Source of the DNA: Desulfobacteraceae bacterium
Lineage (GTDB): Bacteria > Desulfobacterota > Desulfobacteria > Desulfobacterales > Desulfosarcinaceae
Assembly: GCA_003599575.1 (NCBI GenBank)
Contig: QZKV01000042.1
Coordinates: 28,598 to 92,597, forward strand
Length of the DNA stretch: 64,000 nucleotides
Direction: 5' to 3'
A program made the translations under genes and the position numbers. Positions 9,046 to 17,454 of the stretch are shown piece after piece (within the stretch, counting starts at the first letter, position 1; every line of letters begins with the position of its first letter). Below the pieces are notes generated by a model, which was not told the origin of the DNA, ran no database searches, and was given only the letters and a program-made list of their open reading frames with translations.

Positions 9046-10386
9046 ATGTGCGGATTCATTTTCACCAACAAGCCGGTTGACGATGTGCAGCGGGTCAACC
9101 GCTATATTCAACTCCGGGGGCCCGACCACACCAGCGAAATCCACCGCGGAAGCTATACCTTCATTCACAACCTGCTCAGCATCACCGGCGCTTTTACACC
9201 ACAGCCCACGATGAGCGACGATCAAGCTGTTTTTTGCCTGTTCAATGGCGAAATCTACAACTTCCAGGAGTTCGGGGAGTTCGAAAACGATGCGCTGTGC
9301 CTGATTCCGCTCTATCAAGCGCACGGCCCGGCTTTCACGCGCCACCTGGACGGCGAATTTGCCATTGTGCTGGTCGATTTCAGCGCCAATTGTCTGGTGG
9401 TCAGCACCGATGTGTTCGCCACCAAACCGCTCTGGATGGCCATCGAAGGGCGCCGGGTGGGACTGGCCAGCTACGCGTCGGCCCTGCTCGAATTGGGCTT
9501 TGCCCATCCGGAGAAACTTCCCGCCAACACGACCTGGGTGTTCGCCCTGGAGGAATTGTCCTTGCAGGAGCGTTTCACGGTTTTCGACTTTGATCCCCGG
9601 CACCAGGAGAAAACCGGTTGCGACGATTGGACGGCCGCTTTCCAAAAAGCGATCCGCAAGCGCGCCGTACGCAATGTGCGCGAAAAGATCTTCATCGGAT
9701 TAAGCAGCGGATATGACAGCGGATCGATCGCGTGCGAGTTGTCCGTGCAACAGGTGCCTTTCAAGGCCTATACTCTGATGGGCCGCGAAAACCCCAAGGT
9801 GCTGGCCGAGCGCCACGCGCGCATCCGGCCGCATGCGGAAATGGAACTGCTGCCGGATGATCCGGCCGTAAGAAACGCCACCCACGGCTTTCTGATGGCC
9901 CACGTGGAATCATTTTACTACCGCATCTATTCCGGTTCCAGCAATTATAATGAATTCAATCTGGATTTGCGCGACGACCATGGCGCTACCAGCCTGGGCA
10001 TGGTGGCGGTCGCCGCGCGGCGCGACGGGCGCAAAATTTATCTGTCCGGACAGGGCGCCGACGAAATATTTGCCGACTACGGTTTCAACGGCCATAAAAT
10101 CTACCCCCACAGCAATTTCGGAGGACGCTTCCCTGAAGATCTGGCGGCCATCTTCCCCTGGCCGAGCTTCTACGACAGCTCGATGCTCTCCTATCTGGCC
10201 AAAGAAGAGTATGTCGCCGGGGCATATGGATTGGAAGCGCGCTATCCCTTTCTCGATCCCGCGGTGGTCCAGGAGTTTTTATGGCTGAGCAGTGATTTGA
10301 AGAACAAATGGTACAAATCGGTTTTGCATCACTATTTAGTATCCCATGACTTCCCCATGGGAGTAAACCAGAAATTTGGATTTTAG
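9046..10386 (+). CDS. Asparagine synthase-like glutamine amidotransferase, short form
   Basis: A 446-aa member of the AsnB family, roughly 100-170 residues shorter than normal AsnB. The N-terminal class II glutaminase domain starts MCGFIF with the catalytic Cys2, has LRGPDH (about 24-29) and FNGEIYNFQEF (about 65-75). The ATP-pyrophosphatase domain has a variant PPi loop, LSSGYDSG (about 220-227), instead of SGGxDSS, then LSGQGADEIFADYGF (about 331-345) and YGLEARYPFLDP (about 395-406). Family members amidate a carboxylate using glutamine nitrogen and ATP. In polysaccharide clusters they probably amidate a uronic acid or other sugar acid rather than make asparagine. It is flanked by the hairpin element and a TPR-GT41 gene. 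Confidence 0.8.
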   Translation: MCGFIFTNKPVDDVQRVNRYIQLRGPDHTSEIHRGSYTFIHNLLSITGAFTPQPTMSDDQAVFCLFNGEIYNFQEFGEFENDALCLIPLYQAHGPAFTRHLDGEFAIVLVDFSANCLVVSTDVFATKPLWMAIEGRRVGLASYASALLELGFAHPEKLPANTTWVFALEELSLQERFTVFDFDPRHQEKTGCDDWTAAFQKAIRKRAVRNVREKIFIGLSSGYDSGSIACELSVQQVPFKAYTLMGRENPKVLAERHARIRPHAEMELLPDDPAVRNATHGFLMAHVESFYYRIYSGSSNYNEFNLDLRDDHGATSLGMVAVAARRDGRKIYLSGQGADEIFADYGFNGHKIYPHSNFGGRFPEDLAAIFPWPSFYDSSMLSYLAKEEYVAGAYGLEARYPFLDPAVVQEFLWLSSDLKNKWYKSVLHHYLVSHDFPMGVNQKFGF

Positions 10387-10388
10387 GC

Positions 10389-10411
10389 GCCCTTGAGTGC
10401 AACGGGCTTTT
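10389..10411 (+). terminator. Possible weak Rho-independent terminator
   Basis: GCCCTTG (10389-10395) can pair with CAA-c-GGGC (10400-10407) around an AGTG loop, with one bulged C, and is followed by TTTT. It starts right after the stop of the asparagine-synthase-like gene, 48 bp before the next gene. The U-tract is short, so termination would be partial at best. Confidence 0.35.
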
Positions 10412-10458
10412 CAGGCAAAGATATTTAAGCGTTATCCGGCAGATGAAATCGCAGGAAC

Positions 10459-12837
10459 ATGGCAAACCTTTCAGAAAACGATCCGCGCAACGATAGTATC
10501 GACCCTGGTGTCGTCTTGAGCCGGGATCGGGATCTGTTTCATCTGGCCCGCTTGGCCATGCAAAAAAACGAACTGGACCGGGCCGGTTTGCTGATACAGC
10601 AGGCCATCGCCATCTGCCCGGAACAGGTGTTGTACCGGCGCGCCTTAGGCGAGCTGCTGCTGATGCGCCAATGCCACGGCGAAGCGCTGGAGGCCTTCCG
10701 CGAGGCTTTATCGATCCAACCACATTCCGCAGAGATCCATTTCTCCATGGGTCTGGCGGCGGGCGGAGCAGGAGATCCGCAACAATCGGTCGATCACTAC
10801 GCGCAGGCAGTCGCATTGTCTCCGCTTTGGCCCGAAGCCTGGTTCAATTTCGGCGCCATGCTTCAGCATCTCAGACGCACGCAGGCCGCCGCGGATGCAT
10901 TCCGCAAAGCCGCGGATCTGCGCCCCGACTGGGCCACTGCGTGGATCAATTTGGGCGCCGTTTTGGAGCAAAGCGGACAGGACGAGCGCGCATTTGACTG
11001 TTGGCAGCGTGCGTTGGCGCTCGATCCGACCAACAGCCCGGCTCATTATAACTGCGGGATGGTCCATCAAAAAATGGGCCGGCTGGATGCGGCCATCCAC
11101 GCCTATGAGCAGGCGTTGCAAAATGATCCGCAAATGGCCAAGGCACACCTGAATCTGGGAATCTGCCATCAACAAAAAGGAGTCGTGCAGGCGGCCGTGC
11201 ACAGCTACCGGCGGGCCATAGCGATTCAGCCTGAGTATGCCCGGGCCTGGTACAACCTGGCCGGCGCCTTGGTTCCGCTGGGGCAGTGGGATGAGACAAT
11301 CGCATGCTATGAAAAAGTGATCGCCCTGGAGCCTGAAAATGACGCCGCCCATCTGAACCTGGCCGTCGCCTTGCGCAAACAGGAGCGCATCGGCGAGGCC
11401 CTGGTGTATTGTCGTAAGGCCTTGTCCATCACCCCGCATTTTGCCGAGGCCCAAGTTTATCTGTTCCAATTGGCCCAGCATGCCTGCGATTGGCGTCAGG
11501 CCGAACAAGCGGCCCCGGATCTCGACCGGTTGAGTGCCGCGCAGTTGGACAGCGGCCGCAAACCATCCGAATCCCCTCTGCTCAGTTTGCGGCGCCACGC
11601 GGACCCCGCCAAGAATTTGGCCGTGGCCAGGGCATGGAGCGGTTCGGTGAACGCACGCGCCATGCAAATGTCCGGCCGCCCTGAGTTTGACCATGCGCCC
11701 CGATCCGGCAATGGCGTGATCCGCGTCGGTTACATCTCTCAGGATTTCAAGGAACATGCGGTGGCCCATCACCTGCGCGGGCTGCTGCGCGCGCATAACC
11801 GCGAGCGCTTCAGGATTTACCTGTACGCCTGCAACCCGGATGATGGCAGCTACTACCGTCAGCAACTGGCCCGCTCCAGCCCTCACTTCGTCGAGATCCA
11901 TGCATTGGACGACGCTGCCGGCGCGCAACGCATCTACAATGATCGCATCGATATTCTGGTCGACTTGATGGGACATACTCAGGGCTGCCGGCCGGAAATC
12001 CCGGCCCTGCGCCCTGCCCCCGTTCAGGTCAGTTACCTGGGATTTTTAGGCACCAGCGGCGCACCCTACATCGATTATTGCATTGTCGATCCGGTGGTCG
12101 TTCCGCCCGGACACATCCCTTATTACACGGAGAAGCTGGTTTTTTTCCCCGAATGTTACCAGGTCAACGACGACCGGCTGGCCATTGGCGACCCACCGTA
12201 TCAGCGCCGTGATTTCGGTCTGAGCGAAGAGGAGGTCGTGCTGTGCAGTTTTAATCAGCCTTACAAAATCGACCGGGCCACTTTTTCGGCCTGGTTGACC
12301 ATACTGAAAGGAGCGTCCAACAGCGTGCTGTGGCTCTTGGGACAAAACAGAACCGCACGCGAGAATTTGTGCCGGGCCGCTGAAGCGGCAGGGGTGGGGG
12401 CCGAACGCCTCCGCTTTGCAGGCGCCCTGCGCATCGATCGCCATTTGGCCCGCTTGCAATTGGCCGATCTGGCCTTGGACACCTTTCCCTATAACGGCGG
12501 CGCGACCACGTCCAACGTCCTCTGGGCCGGGGTGCCCCTGCTTGCCCTGATGGGCAAGCATTTCGTTTCGCGCATGTCGGCCAGCGCCCTCATGGCCGTC
12601 GGTTTGCCCGAACTGGTCGCTCATTCCCCGGTCGAGTACATCGGCAAGGCCCTCGATCTGGTCCACGATCCCGAAAAACGAAACGCGCTGCGCAACAAGT
12701 TGGGGCGGCTGAAGAGCGACTCCGCCCTGTTCGCCACGCAACGGTTTGCCGCGCGGCTGGAATCCGCTTTCGAAAAGATGATGACTCTTTTCAACAACGG
12801 ATTGACACCGCAATCGTTTTCAATAGAGTCGGAGTAA
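10459..12837 (+). CDS. TPR-containing GT41 (O-GlcNAc transferase-like) glycosyltransferase, second copy
   Basis: A 792-aa paralogue of the protein at 2746-5175 with a longer TPR array (about nine to ten units, residues about 25-360) and the same GT41 catalytic half: IRVGYISQDFKEHAVAHH (about 420), FNQPYKIDRATFSAW (about 597) and PYNGGATTSNVLWAGVPLL (about 677). The catalytic segments of the two proteins are easily aligned (for example both have IDY-I-DPVV-PP and FVSRMSAS). Predicted cytoplasmic protein O-glycosyltransferase; the TPR superhelix would hold the acceptor protein. It lacks the odd N-terminal leader of its paralogue. The next gene, another TPR-glycosyltransferase, starts 60 bp downstream. 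Confidence 0.87.
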   Translation: MANLSENDPRNDSIDPGVVLSRDRDLFHLARLAMQKNELDRAGLLIQQAIAICPEQVLYRRALGELLLMRQCHGEALEAFREALSIQPHSAEIHFSMGLAAGGAGDPQQSVDHYAQAVALSPLWPEAWFNFGAMLQHLRRTQAAADAFRKAADLRPDWATAWINLGAVLEQSGQDERAFDCWQRALALDPTNSPAHYNCGMVHQKMGRLDAAIHAYEQALQNDPQMAKAHLNLGICHQQKGVVQAAVHSYRRAIAIQPEYARAWYNLAGALVPLGQWDETIACYEKVIALEPENDAAHLNLAVALRKQERIGEALVYCRKALSITPHFAEAQVYLFQLAQHACDWRQAEQAAPDLDRLSAAQLDSGRKPSESPLLSLRRHADPAKNLAVARAWSGSVNARAMQMSGRPEFDHAPRSGNGVIRVGYISQDFKEHAVAHHLRGLLRAHNRERFRIYLYACNPDDGSYYRQQLARSSPHFVEIHALDDAAGAQRIYNDRIDILVDLMGHTQGCRPEIPALRPAPVQVSYLGFLGTSGAPYIDYCIVDPVVVPPGHIPYYTEKLVFFPECYQVNDDRLAIGDPPYQRRDFGLSEEEVVLCSFNQPYKIDRATFSAWLTILKGASNSVLWLLGQNRTARENLCRAAEAAGVGAERLRFAGALRIDRHLARLQLADLALDTFPYNGGATTSNVLWAGVPLLALMGKHFVSRMSASALMAVGLPELVAHSPVEYIGKALDLVHDPEKRNALRNKLGRLKSDSALFATQRFAARLESAFEKMMTLFNNGLTPQSFSIESE

Positions 12838-12897
12838 AATCACGCATGAACTGCTATTTGAGACGACCGTAAATCAATTTGTACAGGAACCTTTTCA

Positions 12898-15800
12898 ATG
12901 GACCCCAAGAGATTGGCCGAGCAAGCGCAAGCCCGCATTGATGCCGGATGCCTGGAAGATGCCGCTGAACTGTACCGGTCTATTTTGGTTCAAGTCCCCG
13001 ATGATGCCGACACGCACCATATTCTGGGTCTGGTCTATGCCGAGCAAGCCGATTGGGGCAATGCCCGCGCGACGATCGCCGCAGCCATCCGCCTGAACCC
13101 TCAAAATGCCCTCTATTATCGCAGCCTGGGTGACGTCTGCCACTCCTCCGGAGATGTGGCTGCAGCGCTGCGCGCCTATCAGACCGCCCGGCAGTTGCAC
13201 CCCGATGACGCCGATACACTGCTCAACCTGGGCAACGCCCAGCATGCGGCCGGCGCGTTGGAGCAGGCCCTGGCTTGTTATCAGAAAATTTTAAGCCTGC
13301 ACCCCGAGCATGTCCCCGCGCTGAACAACATAGGTAAAACATATTATGATCAAGGGGATGTATCCACAGCCATAAAGTTTTACGATAAGGCGATAACACT
13401 CGATGACACCTATGCGGAGGCCCGTTTCAACAAGGCCGTCGCGCTGTTGCTCAAGGGTGATTACACCAGCGGATGGGCGGCCTACGAATGGCGCTTCAAA
13501 CGCAAAAGCGCCCGGCACGTTTACCCCCATGCGCTGCAAGGGCGTCGTTGGGACGGCAGCCCTTTTGACGGTGAACGCCTGTTGGTGCACTGCGAACAAG
13601 GCTTGGGCGATGTGCTGCATTTTTGCCGTTATCTGCCCATGGTCAAGGCATTGGGCGGCACGGTAATCCTGGAAGCCCCCGCGCAATTGGCCCCGCTGCT
13701 GCAGAACATGCAGTCGGTCGACGAAGTGGTGATCTTCAACCCGGCCCAACCCCCGCGCGTATCATACGACCGGTATATTCCCCTGCTGAGCCTGCCCTTG
13801 TTGATGAAGACCACCCTGGAGAGAATACCGGCCCGAATTCCGTACCTGCAGGCCGATCCCATAAAATCCAGCCAGTGGCGCGCCAAGATCCACTCCGGCG
13901 GATGGCGCGTGGGCCTGGTATGGTCAGGCAGTAACGTCGACCCTCAGCGGGCATGCCGCTTGGCCGATTGGCGGTCCTGGTGGTCCCGCGGGCAGATTCA
14001 TTTTTACAGCCTCCAAAAGGGGCCGCCGCTCGATCAATTGTCCGGTCTCGGTGACGATCACCCTATCGTGCACATAGGGGACCGGCTCCTGGATTTCAGC
14101 GATACGGCCGCCGTGATCGCCAACCTTGACATGGTCATCTCGGTGGATACGGCAGCCGCCCATTTGGCCGGTGCCATGGGCAAACCGGTTTGGGTCCTGC
14201 TGCCCTTCATGCCTGATTGGCGCTGGCTGCTCGATCGCCCGGACTCCCCCTGGTATCCGACCGCCCGTCTGTTCAGGCAGAACCGGCGCAACGACTGGTC
14301 CCGGGTAATCGCCGAGGTGGGCGCGGCGCTCAAAAAACAAACCAAGGCAGCCCAAGCCCCAGCTGTCTGCGGCGCGGACGTCGCTGATCCGGCATCCGGC
14401 TTGAACATTGCGGCGCTGAAGCATTTTGAAAAAGGCGTGCAGCAAGCACAGGCCGGTGAATTCAATCCGGCGGTCAAATCGTTTCAGCAAACCATCACCC
14501 TCCAGCCGCAGTATGCCGAAGCCCACTTTGAGCTGGGGGCGGCCTACCATGCCCAAGGCCTCTTCGACCAGGCCATCGACGCCTACCGGTCGGCGTCCCG
14601 GCTGGCCCCCGCCATGCAGCCGGTCTACGCAAACCTGGGGCTGGCCCATTATCAGAAAGGTGATTTGGACCAGGCGGCCCATGCCTATGAACTGGGCATC
14701 CGATTGCACAGGGACCTGGCCAGGCTGTTTACCAACCTGGGCGTGGTGCGCGAAGCGCAGAACCATATCGAGGAAGCCATCGAGTGCTACCAATGCGCCT
14801 TAAGGATCGATCCCGCGCATGCCGACGCCCTTTACAACCTGGGTAACATCCATCTGGCCCGCCGCCATCTGGAAAGCGCCCGCAGCTGTTACAGCAGGAC
14901 GCTGCAGATCGATCCACGCCACGCCAAGGCCCTGGGCAATCTGGGCCGCACCTGCCATTTGATGGGATTTCTGGACGAGGCCCTGAAGTGTTATGACCAG
15001 GCCCTGGCCTTGAGGCCCGGCTACCCCGAAGTTCATCTGAACCGGGCCGTATCCCGGCTGCTGGTGGGACAATGGCAAGAGGGCTGGGCTGATTATGAGT
15101 GGCGTTTTCAATGCCACGATCGGCAGCGCATCTATCCCCATCAATTGTACGGAGAACGCTGGCAGGGCGCGCCGTTCGAGGGCAAGACCCTGCTGGTGCA
15201 CAGCGAACAGGGGATCGGCGACGCCATTCAATACGCGCGCTACCTGCCCCTGGTCAAACAGCGCGGCGGCCGGGTTGTTTTCGAAGTGCGCCATTCATTG
15301 ATGAATCTGTTTGCCTCGTTGGCAGGCGTGGATGAACTCATTGAACTGTCGGCGGACAAACCTCCCGCGGTGCACTACCAGATCCATGTGCCCCTGGGCA
15401 GCCTGCCCGGAATTTTCAAGACCATGCCCGGCAACGTGCCCTATGAGGGACCGTACCTCAAAGCCGATCCGGTCAAGACCGCGCACTGGAAACGGCGGCT
15501 GCCCGAAGCAGGTTTGAACGTGGGGCTGGTATGGGGCGGCAATGATACCTACAAGGAACGCAGCTGCAACCTGGTCGATATGGCCCCCCTGGCCTTCGTG
15601 AAAGGCATCAACTGGATCGGCCTGCAGAAGGGACCGGCGGCCGTGCAATGCCGGCCGGAGCACCTGCCCTACAACTTCAAGGTGGACAACTGGGGCGAAG
15701 CATTCGAAGACTTCAGCGATACGGCCGCCGTCGTGACGGGTCTCGATCTGATCATCTCCATCGACACTGCGGTCGCCCATCTGTCCGGGGCCATGGGAAA

Positions 15801-15972
15801 ACCGGTATGGGTATTGCTGCCTGCGGTTCCGGACTGGCGCTGGCTGCTGGAGCGCTCTCAAAACCCGTGGTACCCCACGGCCCACCTCTTCCGCCAATCC
15901 AAGGACGGCAACTGGGGCGGCGTCATCGCCAAAGTCTGCGGCTCGCTGGAACGCTGGCGCAAAAATCGCTGA
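12898..15972 (+). CDS. Duplicated TPR-glycosyltransferase (TPR-GT-TPR-GT)
   Basis: A 1024-aa protein made of two like modules in tandem. Module 1: TPRs (about 1-185), then a GT9/heptosyltransferase-like domain with LLVHCEQGLGDVLHFCRYLP (about 228-247) and DTAAAHLAGAMGKPVWVLLP (about 417). Module 2: TPRs (about 500-730), then LLVHSEQGIGDAIQYARYLP (about 764) and DTAVAHLSGAMGKPVWVLLP (about 956). The two catalytic halves also share PDWRWLL and NPWYPTA/SPWYPTA segments, so the gene arose by internal duplication. Such TPR-glycosyltransferase family proteins are common in bacteria with glycosylated flagella or surface proteins, but their donors are mostly unknown. It closes the plus-strand block and converges on the cNMP/PilZ gene 79 bp away. 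Confidence 0.85.
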   Translation: MDPKRLAEQAQARIDAGCLEDAAELYRSILVQVPDDADTHHILGLVYAEQADWGNARATIAAAIRLNPQNALYYRSLGDVCHSSGDVAAALRAYQTARQLHPDDADTLLNLGNAQHAAGALEQALACYQKILSLHPEHVPALNNIGKTYYDQGDVSTAIKFYDKAITLDDTYAEARFNKAVALLLKGDYTSGWAAYEWRFKRKSARHVYPHALQGRRWDGSPFDGERLLVHCEQGLGDVLHFCRYLPMVKALGGTVILEAPAQLAPLLQNMQSVDEVVIFNPAQPPRVSYDRYIPLLSLPLLMKTTLERIPARIPYLQADPIKSSQWRAKIHSGGWRVGLVWSGSNVDPQRACRLADWRSWWSRGQIHFYSLQKGPPLDQLSGLGDDHPIVHIGDRLLDFSDTAAVIANLDMVISVDTAAAHLAGAMGKPVWVLLPFMPDWRWLLDRPDSPWYPTARLFRQNRRNDWSRVIAEVGAALKKQTKAAQAPAVCGADVADPASGLNIAALKHFEKGVQQAQAGEFNPAVKSFQQTITLQPQYAEAHFELGAAYHAQGLFDQAIDAYRSASRLAPAMQPVYANLGLAHYQKGDLDQAAHAYELGIRLHRDLARLFTNLGVVREAQNHIEEAIECYQCALRIDPAHADALYNLGNIHLARRHLESARSCYSRTLQIDPRHAKALGNLGRTCHLMGFLDEALKCYDQALALRPGYPEVHLNRAVSRLLVGQWQEGWADYEWRFQCHDRQRIYPHQLYGERWQGAPFEGKTLLVHSEQGIGDAIQYARYLPLVKQRGGRVVFEVRHSLMNLFASLAGVDELIELSADKPPAVHYQIHVPLGSLPGIFKTMPGNVPYEGPYLKADPVKTAHWKRRLPEAGLNVGLVWGGNDTYKERSCNLVDMAPLAFVKGINWIGLQKGPAAVQCRPEHLPYNFKVDNWGEAFEDFSDTAAVVTGLDLIISIDTAVAHLSGAMGKPVWVLLPAVPDWRWLLERSQNPWYPTAHLFRQSKDGNWGGVIAKVCGSLERWRKNR

Positions 15973-16051
15973 GAAGCTTTTCTTCGATGATCTTACATGA
16001 AAGTCTTTTACAGCCAGGCGTCGCTGATATAGAGCACCTTCTTCATTGCCA

Positions 16052-17080
16052 TTAGAGACCCTCTTGCTGCTCGGCAATGCGATGGATGGTCCTGATGGCT
16101 TCATCGCTGAAGTTGCGTCTCAGCTGCAAATGGACGGAGTATTCATCCAGGGGGTGGTCCTGCACACCATGGACGATGCCGGTCAGGGCGATCTCCTTTT
16201 CCCTGCCGTTTGCCGAAAGCTTGATGCTCACACCGAGGGTTCTGCCGACCATCCTGCGAACGGCTTCACGGTTTTTGGATTGGAAGTAAAAGGAAAGACC
16301 GCATTTGGAAATATCCCATAACTCTGCGACGACGGGGCGCTGCATGGCCGTGCCCTCTTCCGGCGTCAAAATCTGGAAGGCGATTTTGGTGCTCAAATTG
16401 ACCCGTTTGTAGGCCCGCCGGTCGATCCCCTTCTGGCGCAGCCAGTCATACATCCTCTTGCCTGAACCACACAACTCCTGCAGGTGCTTTTCCAGGACCG
16501 GATATTGGATGGATAGCCCATCGAGCTTGTCCCGCTCGAGATAGCTGACCTTGGTCTTCAACAGGGTCACCACCGAAGCGGTGCATACATTGATTGAAAA
16601 GAAGGTATCTTCTCCAAAAATGTCCCCCGTGCTCAATGTGCGAATGAGCAGTTGTTTGTCCGCGCCTTCATGGACGACTTTCAACTGGCCCTGGTTGACC
16701 AGATAGAGTCGATCATTGCTGCCGCCCTGCTTAAGAACCACCCGTTCTTCCTCCAGGACCACATCGTTGAGGGCGAAAAAGAAGGCATTGGATTCTTCGG
16801 TGGACAGCGCTTCGAAAAATCGCGCCCATAAACGCCGACGGTCGGGCGTCAGCGCCTTGGTCTTTTCCGCCTCGATGACCTCGTTGACCTTGACGATGGC
16901 CGACAAGGCCATGCTGTCGACTTCGTATAGTTGATCGCGAAAAGATTCCGCGCGCACAAAATCACCCTCGCGCGCACATGCGATGGCCATTTGGCTGAGA
17001 AGCTCGACCGCCGCCTGGTTTTGGCCGGTTTTCAGCAGTTCATTGAACTGCGCTTCCTGTGCGGATAGGTTCGTCTCCAT
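16052..17080 (-). CDS. Cyclic-nucleotide-binding domain plus PilZ domain protein
   Basis: A 342-aa cytosolic regulator. Residues about 100-200 form a cNMP-binding (CAP-like) domain: GGSNDRLYLVNQGQLKVV and LSTGDIFGEDTFFS match its beta-roll and phosphate-binding cassette, though the family Arg is replaced (about FFSINVCTAS), so cyclic nucleotide binding is uncertain. Residues about 220-335 are a PilZ domain with both c-di-GMP motifs: RRAYKR (RxxxR) and DISKCG (D/NxSxxG). The N-terminus (about 1-70) is helical with TPR-like character. PilZ proteins read c-di-GMP to control motility, adhesion or polysaccharide production. The gene stands alone, converging with the TPR-GT gene. No DNA-binding HTH is seen, so it likely acts by protein contact. 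Confidence 0.8.
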   Translation of the reverse strand: METNLSAQEAQFNELLKTGQNQAAVELLSQMAIACAREGDFVRAESFRDQLYEVDSMALSAIVKVNEVIEAEKTKALTPDRRRLWARFFEALSTEESNAFFFALNDVVLEEERVVLKQGGSNDRLYLVNQGQLKVVHEGADKQLLIRTLSTGDIFGEDTFFSINVCTASVVTLLKTKVSYLERDKLDGLSIQYPVLEKHLQELCGSGKRMYDWLRQKGIDRRAYKRVNLSTKIAFQILTPEEGTAMQRPVVAELWDISKCGLSFYFQSKNREAVRRMVGRTLGVSIKLSANGREKEIALTGIVHGVQDHPLDEYSVHLQLRRNFSDEAIRTIHRIAEQQEGL

Positions 17081-17454
17081 CGGTTCACCTCAGCGGTTCC
17101 ATAGTATTTAGCACACGATGCATCGGAGGTGTGCATCGATTCAACGTCATCCCTGCGGACTCAATTTTTACTAACAGTATCGGACTATTTACGCTTATCT
17201 TGAATAATTTTAGCCGAGCGATGCCGATTTCATCCTTTTCAGCAAGCATCCGGTAATTTCGCGGGCATCGCCGGGATCAAGCACTGATTTGGTCCATTAT
17301 TTATTGTTCAGGTGAGCACTGTCAAGTTGAGAGTGCTCCAACCGCCCCGCCCCTCGGTCGAGGACTTCCGGGCAAGGCTGCTTACCTTTCCCTCCATGCC
17401 CGCGCAAAACGGTCGTTTGGAGACACCTCAGGCGGTTCCGTACGTTTGAGCCGA
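17081..17454. other. Intergenic region between two minus-strand genes
   Basis: This 374-bp stretch lies upstream of the cNMP/PilZ gene and downstream of ptsP. Its first half (about 17100-17300) is clearly AT-rich relative to the neighbours and probably holds the promoter of the cNMP/PilZ gene. No convincing ORF, tRNA or clear terminator was seen. Confidence 0.5.

Noticed and set aside
8713..9645. 310-codon minus-strand frame with an Arg-Thr/Arg-Val repeat
   Set aside because: The repetitive part is only the translation of the CG-periodic hairpin, and the rest is antisense to the GT4 domain end and the asparagine-synthase-like gene.
10708..11976. 422-codon antisense frame opposite the second GT41 gene
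   Set aside because: Shadow of a gene with clear TPR and GT41 motifs.
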